A stretch of 64,000 nucleotides of DNA from Epiperipatus broadwayi (GCA_028023455.1 JAQFVV010012968.1:219501-283500); one strand, 5' to 3'. Numbered from the stretch's first letter, positions 41,901 to 54,046 are shown. Numbers and translations: made by a program. Notes: generated by a model from the sequence alone, not told the origin.

Positions 41901-43282
41901 AAATTACATCAGAATGAAGTAAATAATTATGTAATCAATAAAAGTCACATAATATTACAAAGTTATATCAATCTATACCTTAGTTGATATTTAGTTAATG
42001 CTAATAATAAATGTAATACATAATAGTTACATTATAATAGAAATAGCTATAATACTTAAATGGAGTAGCATTTTAATTGTTAAAGTTTGTTTATTTCACA
42101 TGTGCTACCTAAGTGATATTTCACATAAAAGCCTTTTATTGTACTAAGTGATTATAAATGATATCTAGTAAAATATAAGTTCATAAACTCAATTAAATGT
42201 TACTGATAAAACATTTAAGAAATGTATTGATTATTTATTTTGGATTATGGAAATAATAACAATGTAATAATCTTGTATTATTATTTTTCTTATTTTTATT
42301 TTCTTGATTTCCACTTATAATGTAAATAATGTATATAAGTTGTTTATTAAAGTTGATGTAAATAAATTTGTTTAAGTTGTTTTAAAAGTGTGTCGAATTC
42401 ATTATTTTGCACCACAGCATTTGACAACAGATAATTTGAATAAAATATAATATTTGCACAATATGAATTAAATTATTATTTTTTTTAAAAAAAAAATACA
42501 GTATTTTCTTAATATAATTTATAGAAATTCATTGATATTAACATATTATGTTATTATGGTCATGAAATAGTTATAATGCATAATATAAAAGTATAATATT
42601 ATTTATTGCCACATATTATTAGATTATAAGATTTTATTATATTCTCAATTAAGATACTATATGAAGATGAAAGACATGTAGATGATTTACTTGTTTTCTT
42701 AATGATTAGTAGTATAATAAAATAGATAAGGTTAACTTATACACTGGAGATTGTTATTATTAGTTATTTATTATCATTATAAGTTAGGTGTAGTTAGGTT
42801 TGATATTAAATCCCTTATCATGCCTATCTGCAAGAAGTATTATTACTTTAAGATAATTAAAAGAACCTGAGATTATTTAATTATATTTCTTTGATAAAAG
42901 ATTGAGATTTATTTATTGCTATTATTGAAGTTTGTTAATTTTATAAAAGACATAGGAGTGCTATAGATGTATTAGTGAGATAATAAAGAGGTAATAGTAT
43001 TCTTATGCCATTGAGATTATGTCTTTGAAGACATGGGCTCAATGTAAATTCATATTACCACTTGTAACTTCACTTCATAGTCTCATGATTTAATAAATAC
43101 TTATTTAATTAGTGCATGATATTGAACCATATTAATTTTCTGTTAGTTGTAATAAATCTGATAAAATATAGTATTATAAAAATATATTAATAATAATTAT
43201 ACATATTTTAGCCGAGCATAACGATTTAATTGAGCTAGTCATATTTTAAGTTATACTATATTTCTGGAAGTGAGGGTACAAT
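38989..43282 (+). mobile_element. Large non-coding repeat with TGTRCCC ends, 4.3 kb
   Basis: The left end is TTGTGCCCTTTTG and the right end GAGGGTACAA. These are imperfect inverted repeats, so the unit begins TG and ends CA and sits between (TA)n tracts. A 3.4-kb inverted relative lies at 44345-47743 and a third terminus is at 736-748. Shared internal landmarks include ATTAAATCCCTTATCATGC, ATAGTATTCTTATG and CACTTGTAA. No ORF above 75 codons is credible. GGTATAAAAACCGAGG near 39961 resembles a core promoter TATA box and AATAAA occurs near 42360. These hints fit a giant solo-LTR-like unit, but a non-autonomous DNA element is equally possible. Confidence 0.7.
39962..39977 (+). promoter_or_regulatory. 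Possible TATA box
   Basis: GTATAAAAACCGAGG lies in one of the few locally GC-containing stretches of the large repeat. Support is sequence resemblance only. Confidence 0.25.
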
Positions 43283-43312
43283 ATATATATATATATATAT
43301 ATATTGTATATT

Positions 43313-43347
<35 letters not shown>
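43283..43347. repeat. (TA)n tracts at repeat border
   Basis: Two TA runs are separated by TTGTATATTTATTA. Confidence 0.9.
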
Positions 43348-43350
<3 letters not shown>

Positions 43351-44250
43351 AATCATACAAAAGAAAATATTAATTTTCTGCTGTTTTCCTATTAAGAAAT
43401 TATCAGCAAACAAAACAAATTATTAAATAAAATCTATTATGATAATTTAATTATAAAGTTAAAATTATCTTTTTTTTTGATTAATTCATATAATTTTATG
43501 TTAACTCTTACAGTTATATACACTAAATGACTTTTTAGAACAACCACAATAACAATACAAATAATAATTATAAATACACAATATAAAATCTTTTATCAAA
43601 TAGTGAGATAATAATCAATGTCTATACATACAATCTCCACTGTCTTTTAATTTTTTCCCACAGAGAAAATTCATAAGGAAAATTAATGAAATATGATATC
43701 TTAAACCAGAACTATTCCAAAGGCTCTTTTTTTAAAAAAAAAACATCCATAGTTTTATTCAACAAAATGATTATTTATCATTCCTGGCAAAATTTCACAC
43801 TATAGTTAACATTAAATAATTTTTATTTAATTATCCTTTTTAAAAAAATGATTAGGTTGTTATTTACATTCCTAATTATTCCACAGAAATTATAATTCTC
43901 AACAATACCATTTATTTCCTTGATTAGCAACAAATATGTAAATGCATAAAATATCAAGTCACATAGTATGTTAAACTTTTCCAGTGTTTTTTTTTAAATA
44001 TTTATAATTATTTCATTTAGTGAATTTATTATTATTATATTTTGTTTTTGGAAAATTATTATTTGTTGGTTAGTATACATATTACACTCATGTATGTATT
44101 AACTCAGATATTTTAAATAAATATTTTAACAAAATACTTTAAAAAAGTAACATATTTTATATTAGTTGTTATTTCATTATTTTTCTCAAAGACTAAGTTG
44201 TGTTTCAAGCAAATATCAATTTCTTATTTAGCCCTTCATATTGTTGTTTT

Positions 44251-44251
<1 letters not shown>
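43348..44251. other. Unassigned AT-rich DNA between inverted repeats
   Basis: No gene or defined repeat. It forms the spacer between the two large inverted copies. Confidence 0.5.
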
Positions 44252-44255
<4 letters not shown>

Positions 44256-44288
<33 letters not shown>

Positions 44289-44302
44289 CATACATATATA
44301 AG

Positions 44303-44344
<42 letters not shown>
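44256..44344. repeat. (TA)n tracts at repeat border
   Basis: Two TA runs flank AAATACATACATATATAAGGG. The Tyr-Ile frame through it is an artefact. Confidence 0.9.
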
Positions 44345-44349
<5 letters not shown>

Positions 44350-47300
44350 CCTCACTTTCAGGAAATATGTAATAATAATAAATTGATCTAGCTCAGATAA
44401 ATAATCATGTTCATGTAAAATGTATCTAATCAATAATAAATTTATTCTCTAATATTGTAAGTTATTAAATTAGCTCTAACTTTTAAATAATAATATAGTT
44501 CTGTTTCATAAATTAAATAAATAAATATCTAATAAAGACCATAAGACTATAAAGTGAGTTTACAAGTGGCAAGATGAATACATTGACCAATATCCCATAA
44601 GATACTACCTCAATGACATAAGAATACTATTCCTCCTATTATCTCAAACAATAAATCTATAGCATTCCTATGTCTTCAATAATTACTTACTTAATTAAAA
44701 TTATCTCAATAAAATAATCCTCATTTCTTTATCTAAATGATCTAGCTCAAATAATCTCAGGCTCTTTTTAAATAATTCTAGGCAATTATAATCTTTGTAA
44801 TCAAGCATGATAAGGGATTTAATATCATTCCTAACTACATCTAACTAATATTATTAACAATTGAATAATAATAATAATCTTCAATGTATACTTTAATCTC
44901 ATCTCTTTTCTCATTGTAATATTAATCATGTATAATAATCAATAATAATATAATGTAATCTTTTATTATCCATATGGCATTTTAAAAAAAATATGTGGTA
45001 TAATCTTATAATCTGAGAAAATGTGGCAGCCATAAAAATACTATAATTCTGTGTAATACTTTATAATTATTCTATGACCATAATAATGTTATAATAAATG
45101 AAGTTACTTAAAGAAAATCATATCAAGAAAATATTTTAATTCTTAAATTATAGTTTTATTTAGGTTGTGCAAATATTATATCTTAATTCAAGTTATCTGT
45201 GATTATGTAACTGTGATGTGCAGAAATTGAATCAACACCAAGATTTATATAACAAACTTAACAAATTTTATTAACAACTTCAACAATAAATTATATACAT
45301 TATTTACAACATTAATGAACTTTATCTAGTCACATTTTCTGTACTTTCCAAAATAAATTAAACAAAATAAAATATGGGATATGGAACATTGTTTTATAAA
45401 AAAATATCTATTATTAAAAATATTATCATAGTATATTCTTATGACTTTTTCATTAAATTAAAAGTTTAAAATATAAGATTAAAATTAATCAGTCTACTAT
45501 TCATCTATTACTAGTACTTAATTCTTTTAAAATAATTTAATACTCCATGTAGTCCTTCCCAACTAAAGAACAACATGGATAATTTTGATTAATAACATAG
45601 TGATTAGACTGCTTACTAATTATTAATCTAATATCAAATATAACATATGTGCTAGTGTATCATTATTACAGGATAACCTTTATAAAACTTATGATTATCT
45701 GTATTCTTTTAACACGTTTTAGTTTTATCATTTTACTTATCAAAAATATGCATCATAAATAAGACTTTTAAAAATACTTAATAATTAATCAATATCTTTA
45801 TAAACCCACTTTAATTATCACTTATCCATCTTTATAAAAAAAAAAATCAATTTCAAATATGACAAGTTTTATGATTCTTTTACTGACAAACCATATTATC
45901 ATTTTTGTATTTACTTCTCTCTTGACTCCAAGTAAGTCAACCTATTTTATCCTTTTTAATAACAATCCCACACTTCCAAACTTATTCATCATTTCATGTT
46001 TTAAATACAATCCTACATGATGTACTATGAGAAACTTTGATAGTGAATAAATGGGTAGGTATATAGAATAAACTAGTTTTAACTCAATAGTACCTCTATC
46101 AAATAATCATCATGGTAACACTGTATAAGAAATGAGGTATGACTTCTTTGTCTAATAACTTCCACTACTGAATATAATGTCCAGGCTATTTATTCAGCTC
46201 TATGGAACATTCAACTTCAACACACAAAAACACTGCTACGGAAAATATACAAGTTATAGGGCTAAGTTATCTATACTAGCATAATCATCATTATTAATTA
46301 CCCTTATTCCCATATAAATAAATCCTACATAAAATATTACCTTGGTTTCATTTAACTTACTACCAAACCACTATCCTTATAACTTCATTAGAATCTATCA
46401 CTCTACATTGCTAAAATTCTTCCCACATTTCTATAACAATAAATAAATTCATGTATAAATAACGACCTAACTGCTCAATAAGAAAAGATTACTTCATTTC
46501 TTTGATAACTCTTAGACCAAAATATAAACAATCAGTATCGATATAACATTTTAATCATTTAAAATAAATATTAAGTTCAGTTAAAATAGAATCATATACT
46601 TATATTCTCATTACTTTAAAATATACTTATAATATAAAATAAAGGTATGCATATTTTTAAAAATAAACAAACCCCTATAATCTATGTGTATGCATCGTGT
46701 TTTGATATATGTTCTTACACAGCCACACACAAAATGACATATTTTGATCATTTAAAAAAAATCATTAATATTTTTACAATTATTATCATAAGTGATCTTC
46801 ACTAGTTAACTAAACAATGCTTAGCTTATTTATATCCCTGGCCAACAACACAGGATTAAAATTAAAAATAATGATTTACTAAATATTTATTATTTATTTT
46901 ATTATTTAATTTTTAGTTAATTTTCATATTTTATTTACACCTACCAAACACTTTAAAATAACTTTTAAAAAAGTAATATTTATTATTACTTTAGCCTTCT
47001 TTTAAAAGTAGTTATTTTTTAAAACAAAATGAAAATCTAATTTTTACTTATTACATTCAGTTTAAAATCCCAACTTAATATTTATAACGCTAATATTATT
47101 TTTATTCTGGGATAGACAAATATACTATTTTTAAATTTTGCATTATAATTTTAAAACAGTTTTGCAACTTTACTAGAAAAAACTCTGCAAGCACACATGT
47201 GAATATCTACATGTCACATGACTTTCAAAATAAATGAAACACTTATAATTTAACTGAAAATAAAATAAATGATTTAATTTACAAAATATTATATAAAAAT

Positions 47301-47743
47301 AATATTATAGAAAAATTTAGAATAATTATTTTAATATTATAAAATCGAATATGCACTTGTCTTCATATTATCACTTTTAATTAAATGATTTTTTTAAATA
47401 GAATTATTAAATATAATTATTATTATTAAATAGTCTATTTATTCAACTTTAAGTTATTACTTTTAAAATTTACTTTAAACATTTATTTACAAAACTTATT
47501 AATGCAGTGTTTATTATGGCCAGTTTTCCCAACCATACAATATTATAATTTATCTATAGTTAACTGTTTTTTTAAAATATTAACACAATACTATACAGTA
47601 AATATTCTTATTTGCTTTAACTAGATTTTTTAAAAGATCATCTATACATTATATATATCATGCCCTTAAATAGCTTTTAAATTTAATTTTTTTTTAGTAA
47701 ATTGATTTAAACAATTCATCCTAACCTAAACAAAAGGGTACAA
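44345..47743 (-). mobile_element. Inverted relative of the large repeat, 3.4 kb
   Basis: On the minus strand this runs from TTGTACCCTTTTG (47743) to GAGGGTGCA (44345). It aligns with both ends of the 38989 element, including ATGGCCATAATAAACACTGC near its start and ATTAAATCCCTTATCATGC and GACATAGGAATGCTATAGAT near its end. It is about 0.9 kb shorter and quite diverged. Non-coding. Confidence 0.7.
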
Positions 47744-47758
47744 TATATATATATATAT
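47744..47758. repeat. (TA)n microsatellite
   Basis: Short TA run bordering the large repeat. Confidence 0.85.
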
Positions 47759-47929
47759 GAATGCCAAAATTAAAACTTGGGCAATTTTTAACATTTGTTT
47801 GTTGACATATTTTTTGAAATTATTTAAAGATTGTTGTTATTATTACACTCAAAATTTACATATTTTATTTAAAAGATAAATGTTGCACTTTAACCCATTT
47901 AGTTGCAATTTATTTTATTGGCCAAGTGA

Positions 47930-48540
47930 GGTAAATCTCTAAACTTTTGATTGGTCAATTAGAGAATCAGCAGTAAAATATATATTCATCTTTTAATATT
48001 ATATTCATTTTAGTTTCATTTGTAAAATGTATATTAATAATTTGTCAGCATATGAAAATGAATGAATTTTTTTTAAAAAATAATTTTTTATTTATAATTA
48101 TAAAAATATTTGATAGTGGTTAATTTAAAAAGAACGTTCCTAACAAATTGAAAAGTATTGCTGTTGTCAATGATTTTTTTCTCAATTTTATATTGTGTAA
48201 AAGTACATAATTTTTTTCTAAAATCTTAAGTATTTTTCTAAATTAATTTTATTTTTAGCATATTTTATCAAAATAATTTATAATAAGTTAAAATATACTT
48301 TTAAAATGGTCTAAAACATTCGTTTATCATTTTCAAAATGAAACAAAGAAGTTGGAGCGGTGAAAATTATTGACAAGTGGTTTTCTTTGTCCTATATAGT
48401 CATCAATCAATCAGTGCCAAGAAAAGGACTGCATTCTTCCATTGTTAAAACTAAAATTTGAATAATATTGATTTTTTTTTACTTGTAAAATAATTTGACA
48501 GAGGGCAGCATGTTATGGTACTTTTTTAAGCTTTAAAATG
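47930..48540. repeat. Diverged paralogue of 57.9-58.5 kb
   Basis: Shares in order a TTGGCCAAGTGAGG-like start (TTGGCCAAGTCA at the other locus), a TTTTTTCTCAATTTTA-like segment and the end ACTTGTAAAATAATTTGACA followed by GAGGGCA. Non-coding at both places, so this is an old dispersed repeat of unknown class. Confidence 0.5.
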
Positions 48541-50696
48541 ACCATAAATACTTTACCATAATGTTAATAATGACAGAATTCGAGCAACTTAAAGCTGTGA
48601 TCATTTTTAACCAGACAAGGAAGAAAAAATGTTAATTAATTTCAAACAATATGTCTTTTTTTTAATTTTAAACAAAATGATAACAATGATTTTTAATTTA
48701 TTTTTTAAAAATAAAAATAAAACACATGACTTTGTTTTAAAAGATTATTACAAATAATATAATTTAATAACAACTATTATTTTTAAAACATCAATTTAAA
48801 ATCTATATAATAATCAATAATATCATATTTAAACAATAATCCAAACATACACATATATCTGTGTATTTGTCACATAAGATAATGTCATTTTTCATTGACT
48901 TATCTAAATCAATTGTCTTTAAAATATATGAATAGACAAAATATTACCTTTTTTTATTCAAATGTATATGTCTTTAAATTTACAAATAGTTTTATAATAA
49001 TATTTTAAGTTTAACATGTATTATTTTTAAAACAAATCATGAATTACTTTATATTTTGGGTGTGTCTATAATGACTTCCAAAATTAAGATAAAATATTAC
49101 TGACAATTTCAAATATTTACTAATATATAAAATCATGATAATATATACATACAATATTAATATGTTAATGAACATTAGTTAAAAAAGTATAGCCTATATA
49201 AAATTATAATTAAGTTATATTTTATATAATTTTTTTTGTATGTGTAAGATATTTTAATGAATAATTTATCATAAAGAATACATGTTTATACTTACTTCAG
49301 AAGTTTTGAATGTAGTGTTATTCTGTAACAGTTTCAATTTGTTTAAAAATTTATAGGGTTTACCTACATGTAACTTAAATGTATATGTATATTGCATGGA
49401 GAGGTCTTTATTTCTATATATAAGAGATTATTAAGTGCATTCAAAATGTTTATACATATTTACCAAAAACAAAGGTTTTTCATTAAAGAGATTATAAAAC
49501 AGACAAATTGGATTTGGAATATGCTTAGAGAGCAAAACATTTTGAAAATCTGATAGAAGAATCTGCAGAAGTTTAAATGAAAAAAGTAAGAAAAAAAAGT
49601 TGCTTAGGATTTAAAAGAAATGAGTACTCTTGATATTTGAAAAATAAAATGAGCCACATAAGTACTGAAGAAAAGATTCAAATTCAGTTGGAAAACTGCC
49701 TTTTAATGACCAACTGATGATGATTAAGAATAAAAAGCATACAAAATTGTCATATGACATAAATAATGTTATTAGTTTAAGACTACTAAATGAAAATATA
49801 CACTTAACTTTTATAAAATTTATGTAATTTTATATAGAAAAGTTGTAAAAAAAAAAAAATTTCAAGCAGCTATTATAGGGGGAAAGTCACTCCAATACAT
49901 TCTCATAAAAGAATAATGAACAATAATGCATTATTATATTGGTAGGATTTCTACTTGTTAGAATTTGATTAATTATTCTTTATGTTTCTTATTAACTAAG
50001 AATATGTAGATTATCATTTATTAATCAATACTAAATGTTTTAATATGTTAGCTATAGATTGGCTACCTGAAAAAAAAATTAATATAAATATGCAACCTAT
50101 TTTTTTTAAACTAACTGAATTGGAATTCAGGCTATTACCATGCAAACATTAAGTAGATATTCTAAACATTACAACACAACTCCCTTAATAGTTTATATAA
50201 GTGGAATTCATCTACAAATAATTTTCTTCTTTTGTGAGTTAACATATACGATAGTTAATGAAAACATCCACAGAAAAGGTAGTTGTTTTTTTAAATGCTC
50301 AGCTTTATTACTGCCTAGCATGCATTCACTATAACATGTGTATCATATTAATGGCTTGTAGTAATACATATGAAATTATAATCGGATATCTATTTTTATT
50401 ATTATTTATATCGATTTGCATTATAAATGTAAGATCATTTTTGCACATATACAAATATAACTACTATAAAATTGTGAGAAATGATAGTTAGACTTTCCAA
50501 ATAATGATTCCATGAGTCTGTATAGTTTTTTAAATCATCATTGATTGACTGAAATAGGAGCTTAATAATTTTCAATTATTTGTATTAATATATATTTGTG
50601 TGAGTTTATTTACTGATGTATTTATCATCATTTCTTTATATTGATTTATAAATTAGTTCATATTAATATTTGCTATTAATCAACTTTCTATCAAAA
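48541..50696. other. Unassigned AT-rich DNA
   Basis: No credible gene. Two overlapping plus-strand frames at 50140-50491 (64 and 77 codons) lack any recognisable motif. Confidence 0.5.
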
Positions 50697-50940
50697 TTAG
50701 AACTGCGACATAAAAAATTATAATCGTTTAATCATTAAATTAATTAGGTTATTAAATCAAAAACATATTTTAAACTCTACATTTAAAAAAAAAAAATGTA
50801 ACAAAAAAAAAAGCATTAATGTAAAGAATAGTTAAAATGCGTGTTTAAATCAAATTGAGTGTGTGTTTGCCCGTTCATATTCTGCAATATCTATTTTAAT
50901 ACATTCTACAGGCTTACACATGCATTTATACACATAATAT

Positions 50941-51138
50941 ATGTGGGATTCGAACTCAGACTTTCACACGACCTACAACTCACAGTGCCATCTGATGTTG
51001 CGGTCTCACTTGATTACACACATGTTGAAAAGATAATATATGTGGGATTCGAACTCAGACTTTCACACGACCTACAACTCACAGTGCCATCTGATGTTGC
51101 GGACTCACTTGATTACACACATGTTGAAAAGATAAATA
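50941..51138 (-). repeat. 99-bp tandem duplication of tRNA-like part
   Basis: In the left arm the segment starting ATGTGGGATTCGAACTCAGA occurs at 50941 and again at 51040, differing at about one position (GGTCTC versus GGACTC). The right arm and the copy at 61.1 kb have it once. Each unit contains the tRNA-like B box on the minus strand. Confidence 0.95.
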
Positions 51139-51141
51139 ATC

Positions 51142-51177
51142 ACCAATATACGTATTTCGTGCTAAACCAGCACTCAT
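51142..51177 (-). ncRNA. Truncated hammerhead
   Basis: Minus strand: stem II is perfect (GUGCU/AGCAC), GAAA is present, stem III AUACGUAU and the 3' stem I strand UUGGU are present. The copy breaks off within CUGAUGA, keeping only AUGA, so stem I and half the core are missing. Confidence 0.7.
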
Positions 51178-51251
51178 TAAAGTATGAAGATTGCTTATCT
51201 TAATATAAAGCTGAGTACTAATTGTATATATGTGTGGAGATGGCAATCTGA

Positions 51252-51295
51252 ACTAACTGATGAGTGCTGGTTTAGAACGAAATACATATATTGGT
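51252..51295 (+). ncRNA. Hammerhead ribozyme in SINE
   Basis: 44 nt: stem I ACUAA/UUGGU (one U-G wobble), core CUGAUGA, stem II GUGCU..AGAAC with one G-A mismatch and a GGUUU loop, GAA, a tiny stem III (AU/AU around ACAU) and cleavage triplet AUA after 51290. Stem I also pairs in the copy at 61.2 kb despite different sequence, which supports the fold. Confidence 0.8.
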
Positions 51296-51318
51296 GATTA
51301 TTTATCTTGTCAACATGT

Positions 51319-51398
51319 GTGTGATCAGGTGAGTCAGCAATATAAGATGGCATTGAGAGTTGTAGGTCGTGTGAAAGTCCGAGTTCGAATCCCGCATA
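51319..51398 (+). promoter_or_regulatory. tRNA-like region with Pol III B box
   Basis: GAGTTCGAATCCC at 51381-51393 is a canonical B box. TGATCAGGTGAG at 51322-51333 is a weak A-box candidate about 48 bp upstream. Acceptor and anticodon stems are not convincing, so it is a promoter relic rather than a tRNA. Confidence 0.55.
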
Positions 51399-51645
51399 TA
51401 TTACATATATAAATGCAGGTGTAAGCCTGTAGAATGTATTAAAATAGATTATGCAGAATATGCACGTGCAAACACACACCCAATTTGATTTAATCACGCA
51501 TTTTAACGATTCTTCCCATTAATGCTTTTCGTATTTTTTTTTGTTAAATTGTTTTTTTTAATGTAGATTTTAAAATATGTTTTTGATTTAATAACCTAAT
51601 TAATTTAATGATTAAACGATTATAATTCTTCATGTCGCAGCTCTA

Positions 51646-52255
51646 ATACCACAGTCTCTATTAATTTATATATTTGTGATGTACTAAAATCTAAAACTGA
51701 TAAAATTCTGTAGATATTTTCATTTACAAATGCAATGCCAGCAATGTTTTATGATTTATTAATTGATCTGAAACACCTCCCTAGAGTTAACAAGTTGAAT
51801 TACTTTTAAACTCTTCAATCTATCATTTAATGATATTTAATAAATTTTTAAACTATAACATCAATCTTTTGATATATTGTTAATAATAAATAAAGAATTA
51901 AAAAATAGTATAAACTGAGTATAAAACTTATTTTATATTTCTAGTTAAGTAAAATGGTGAAATGTACTAAATATTTTAATAGTAGTTATATCAGAAATTA
52001 ACAAAATATTCCAATGCTGTCATTGTCAGCGAATATTTAATATTTCTAATTCTATAATTATTTATGTCCACAAACTTTAAAGAAGGCTACACCAAATATT
52101 TATTAAGAATTTTTTTTTTAATTTAGTACTTAGCAACCGTATGCTGCCATAATTCAAAAAGAGAGAGAGAAAGAGAAGATAACTTAATAAGAAAAAATAA
52201 ACATAAGTTTCAAATTAATTAATAAGCTATAATCTACAAATATATTATTTGTTGG
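51646..52255. other. Unassigned AT-rich DNA
   Basis: Contains a GA-rich run at about 52160-52176. No gene. Confidence 0.55.
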
Positions 52256-52669
52256 ACTAATTATTTGTTTACTTCTTCAAATAGCTATATAGGACTGAAG
52301 CAAATTCAGATCTACCATATATCAATAGCCTTAGCATCACCAAAGCCTTAAAGGTAAAATTATAATAATCAACAAACCAAGTCATATATAACATGACATT
52401 GCTTTTAAAAGCTTGTATTTTTCAAATATGTAATATATATATATATATATATATGACTTGCTTTACTGATTATTATAATTATGCACTCTTTCACATATAT
52501 TAGTGAAGCTGTAGTTATTCAATATTTAAGATTTTATAAGCTTAATGCTTTTGGGATGCGACTTTGGATCCCGTCCTCATAGCTTTAAAATGATAACTAC
52601 ATTATAAGTTGTTATTTATTTATGCAAATGTATTTGAATATTTAACTAGTCCATTCTATGGAGAGAGTA

Positions 52670-52966
52670 AAGCAAGCTCTCTTCTGTTAATGGTGCTGAG
52701 GTCATTTACAATACAATAAGCCTCTTTAATCTTTCTTTTGGCATTGTTCTACTATATGGAAATGATTTGGACAGTAGTGGATTCAAATGAGTAACCTTTG
52801 TTTATTTGATGCTCACAGAATATCAGTATTTCTTTGCTTTTGTTTTTTTGCTTTTTTTGTGTGTATATTTATGCTGGTAAACTCTTGTATTGATGTTAGC
52901 ATAAGTCTCACCATGATAAGTGTCACTACAACCTCTTTGTGGACATGTCATTTTATAAACCACATG
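52670..52966 (-). pseudogene. Penelope-like GIY-YIG domain, left arm, decayed
   Basis: The reverse complement aligns base for base with the right-arm domain (shared AAACTCTTGTATTGAT and CATTTTATAAACCAC on the plus strand). The frame is damaged: T-rich expansions replace the region after the Arg helix near 52830-52860. The plus-strand 74-codon frame here is an antisense shadow. Confidence 0.7.
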
Positions 52967-53020
52967 AGGGGTTTGATCCTTCTCTATTTTGTGCTTGACA
53001 TTATTTATTAGTTAGTTAGT

Positions 53021-53335
53021 ATGGTTTATAAAATGGCATGCACACAAAAAGTTTGTAACACCAATTACTATGGTGAGACTCATGCTTATATCAATACAAG
53101 AGTTTACCGGCATAAATACACATACAACAGAGCAAAAAGCAAAGATACATCAATATTCTGGGAACATCTAATAACCACAGGTCACTCATTTGAATCCACT
53201 ATTGCCCAAATTGTTTGCATAGAGAAGAACAATGCCAAAAGAAAGATTAAAGAGATTTATTATATTGCAAATGACTTCAGCACCATTAACAGAAGAGAAG
53301 CTTGCTTTGATCTCTCCAAACAATGGACTAGTTAA
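53021..53335 (+). pseudogene. Penelope-like GIY-YIG endonuclease domain, right arm
   Basis: A 104-codon frame holds most of the domain: VYKMAC (GIY position), NYYGETHAYINTRVYRHKYT (YIG position, then the conserved Arg), FWEHLITTGHSF (conserved His), KRKIKEIYYI (catalytic Glu) and INRREA (terminal Asn). In Penelope-like elements this nuclease lies C-terminal to the reverse transcriptase and nicks target DNA. The initial Met is internal to the ancestral protein; the element is cut off upstream at the inverted junction. The domain itself looks intact, but without reverse transcriptase it is not an autonomous element. Confidence 0.8.
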
Positions 53336-53654
53336 ATATTCAAATACATTTGCATACATGAATAACAACTTATAATGGAGTTATCATTATTAAAGCTATG
53401 AGTATGGGATCAAAAATCACATCCTGAAAGTGCTAAGCTTATAAAATCTTAAATATTAAATAACTACAGCTTCACTAATATATGCAAAAGAGTGCATAAT
53501 TATAATTACAATTTTAATAGTAAAGAAAAAATGATTACCTACTTATTTATTATTATAATTTTAACTTTAAGGCTTTGGTGATGCCAAGACTAATAATATA
53601 TGGTCGATCTGAATTTGGTTCAGTCCCATATAGTTATTTTAGTTAAATAGCTGG

Positions 53655-53709
53655 ATTTAAAGACATTTTTGTGTGTGAAAATTTCAGATTTTCTTCTCAT
53701 CAGTTAAAT
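53655..53709 (-). other. Hammerhead-like motif in Penelope-like 3' region
   Basis: Minus strand CUGAUGA, weak AGA/UCU stem, GAAA, long loop, GUC, with UUUAAAU partly complementary to AUUUAA upstream. It is on the strand opposite to the coding arm and pairing is imperfect, so this may be chance. Confidence 0.25.
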
Positions 53710-54046
53710 GTTAAATTAAGTGCTGCATTTGGAGTTGATATTTTAGATCTAGTATCCGAATGTTTTAGCTTCTCACTGAGTTGGGCCATGAGCTCAAAAA
53801 CAATTGGTCTAGGGATAATAATATTCTAGATAGAGATTTTAAATATTTTCTCTTACCATACTTATTAAATAAAAGCTTGTTTGAGCTATTGGTAGGCTTC
53901 CTATATTACGTATTTGTAAATCCAAGCTTTTAAAAGCAATGCCATGTTATATATGACTTGCTTTCTTGATTTGTATATACATATTCACTAATCTAAATGT
54001 CTAATGATAGTTATCTTAGTGTAAAATATGCAATAACTGTAGAATC

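Larger units (their letters stand above)
51178..51410 (+). mobile_element. Hammerhead-tRNA-like SINE, right-arm copy
   Basis: Begins TTAAAGTATGAAGATTGC, the same 5' end as the complete copy at 61.1-61.4 kb. The order is an about 75-nt leader, hammerhead (51252-51295), tRNA-like region (about 51319-51398) and a short AT tail. The resemblance in plan is to schistosome SMalpha-type repeats, which combine a hammerhead with Pol III promoter boxes. The family itself is not recognised. Confidence 0.75.
50697..51645. repeat. Imperfect palindrome containing hammerhead SINE
   Basis: The left arm (50697-51177) is an inverted copy of the right arm (51262-51645), including about 230 bp outside the SINE (for example TAATCGTTTAATCATTAAAT in both arms). 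About 85 bp at the centre is unpaired. Near-mirror reading frames on opposite strands result from the symmetry and are not genes. The left arm stops inside the hammerhead core. Confidence 0.9.
52256..53975. mobile_element. Head-to-head pair of Penelope-like 3' halves
   Basis: The left arm (about 52256-52966, minus) and right arm (53010-53975, plus) are inverted diverged copies. The reverse complement of 52481-52966 aligns with 53010-53495, and 52260-52385 with 53560-53650. The left arm lacks an about 270-bp segment present in the right (about 53650-53920). Both arms start at the centre inside the GIY-YIG domain, so both copies are 5'-truncated and share an about 43-bp spacer. Both carry the GIY-YIG coding region, and no reverse transcriptase is present. 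Confidence 0.8.

Noticed and set aside
49700-49735. CUGAUGA near 49709 as a possible hammerhead
   Set aside because: No GAAA, stem II or stem I partner follows.
50859-51497. Two similar frames of 114 and 100 codons on opposite strands
   Set aside because: They mirror each other because the locus is a palindrome of a non-coding SINE, and the repeated 33-residue block is a 99-bp tandem duplication.
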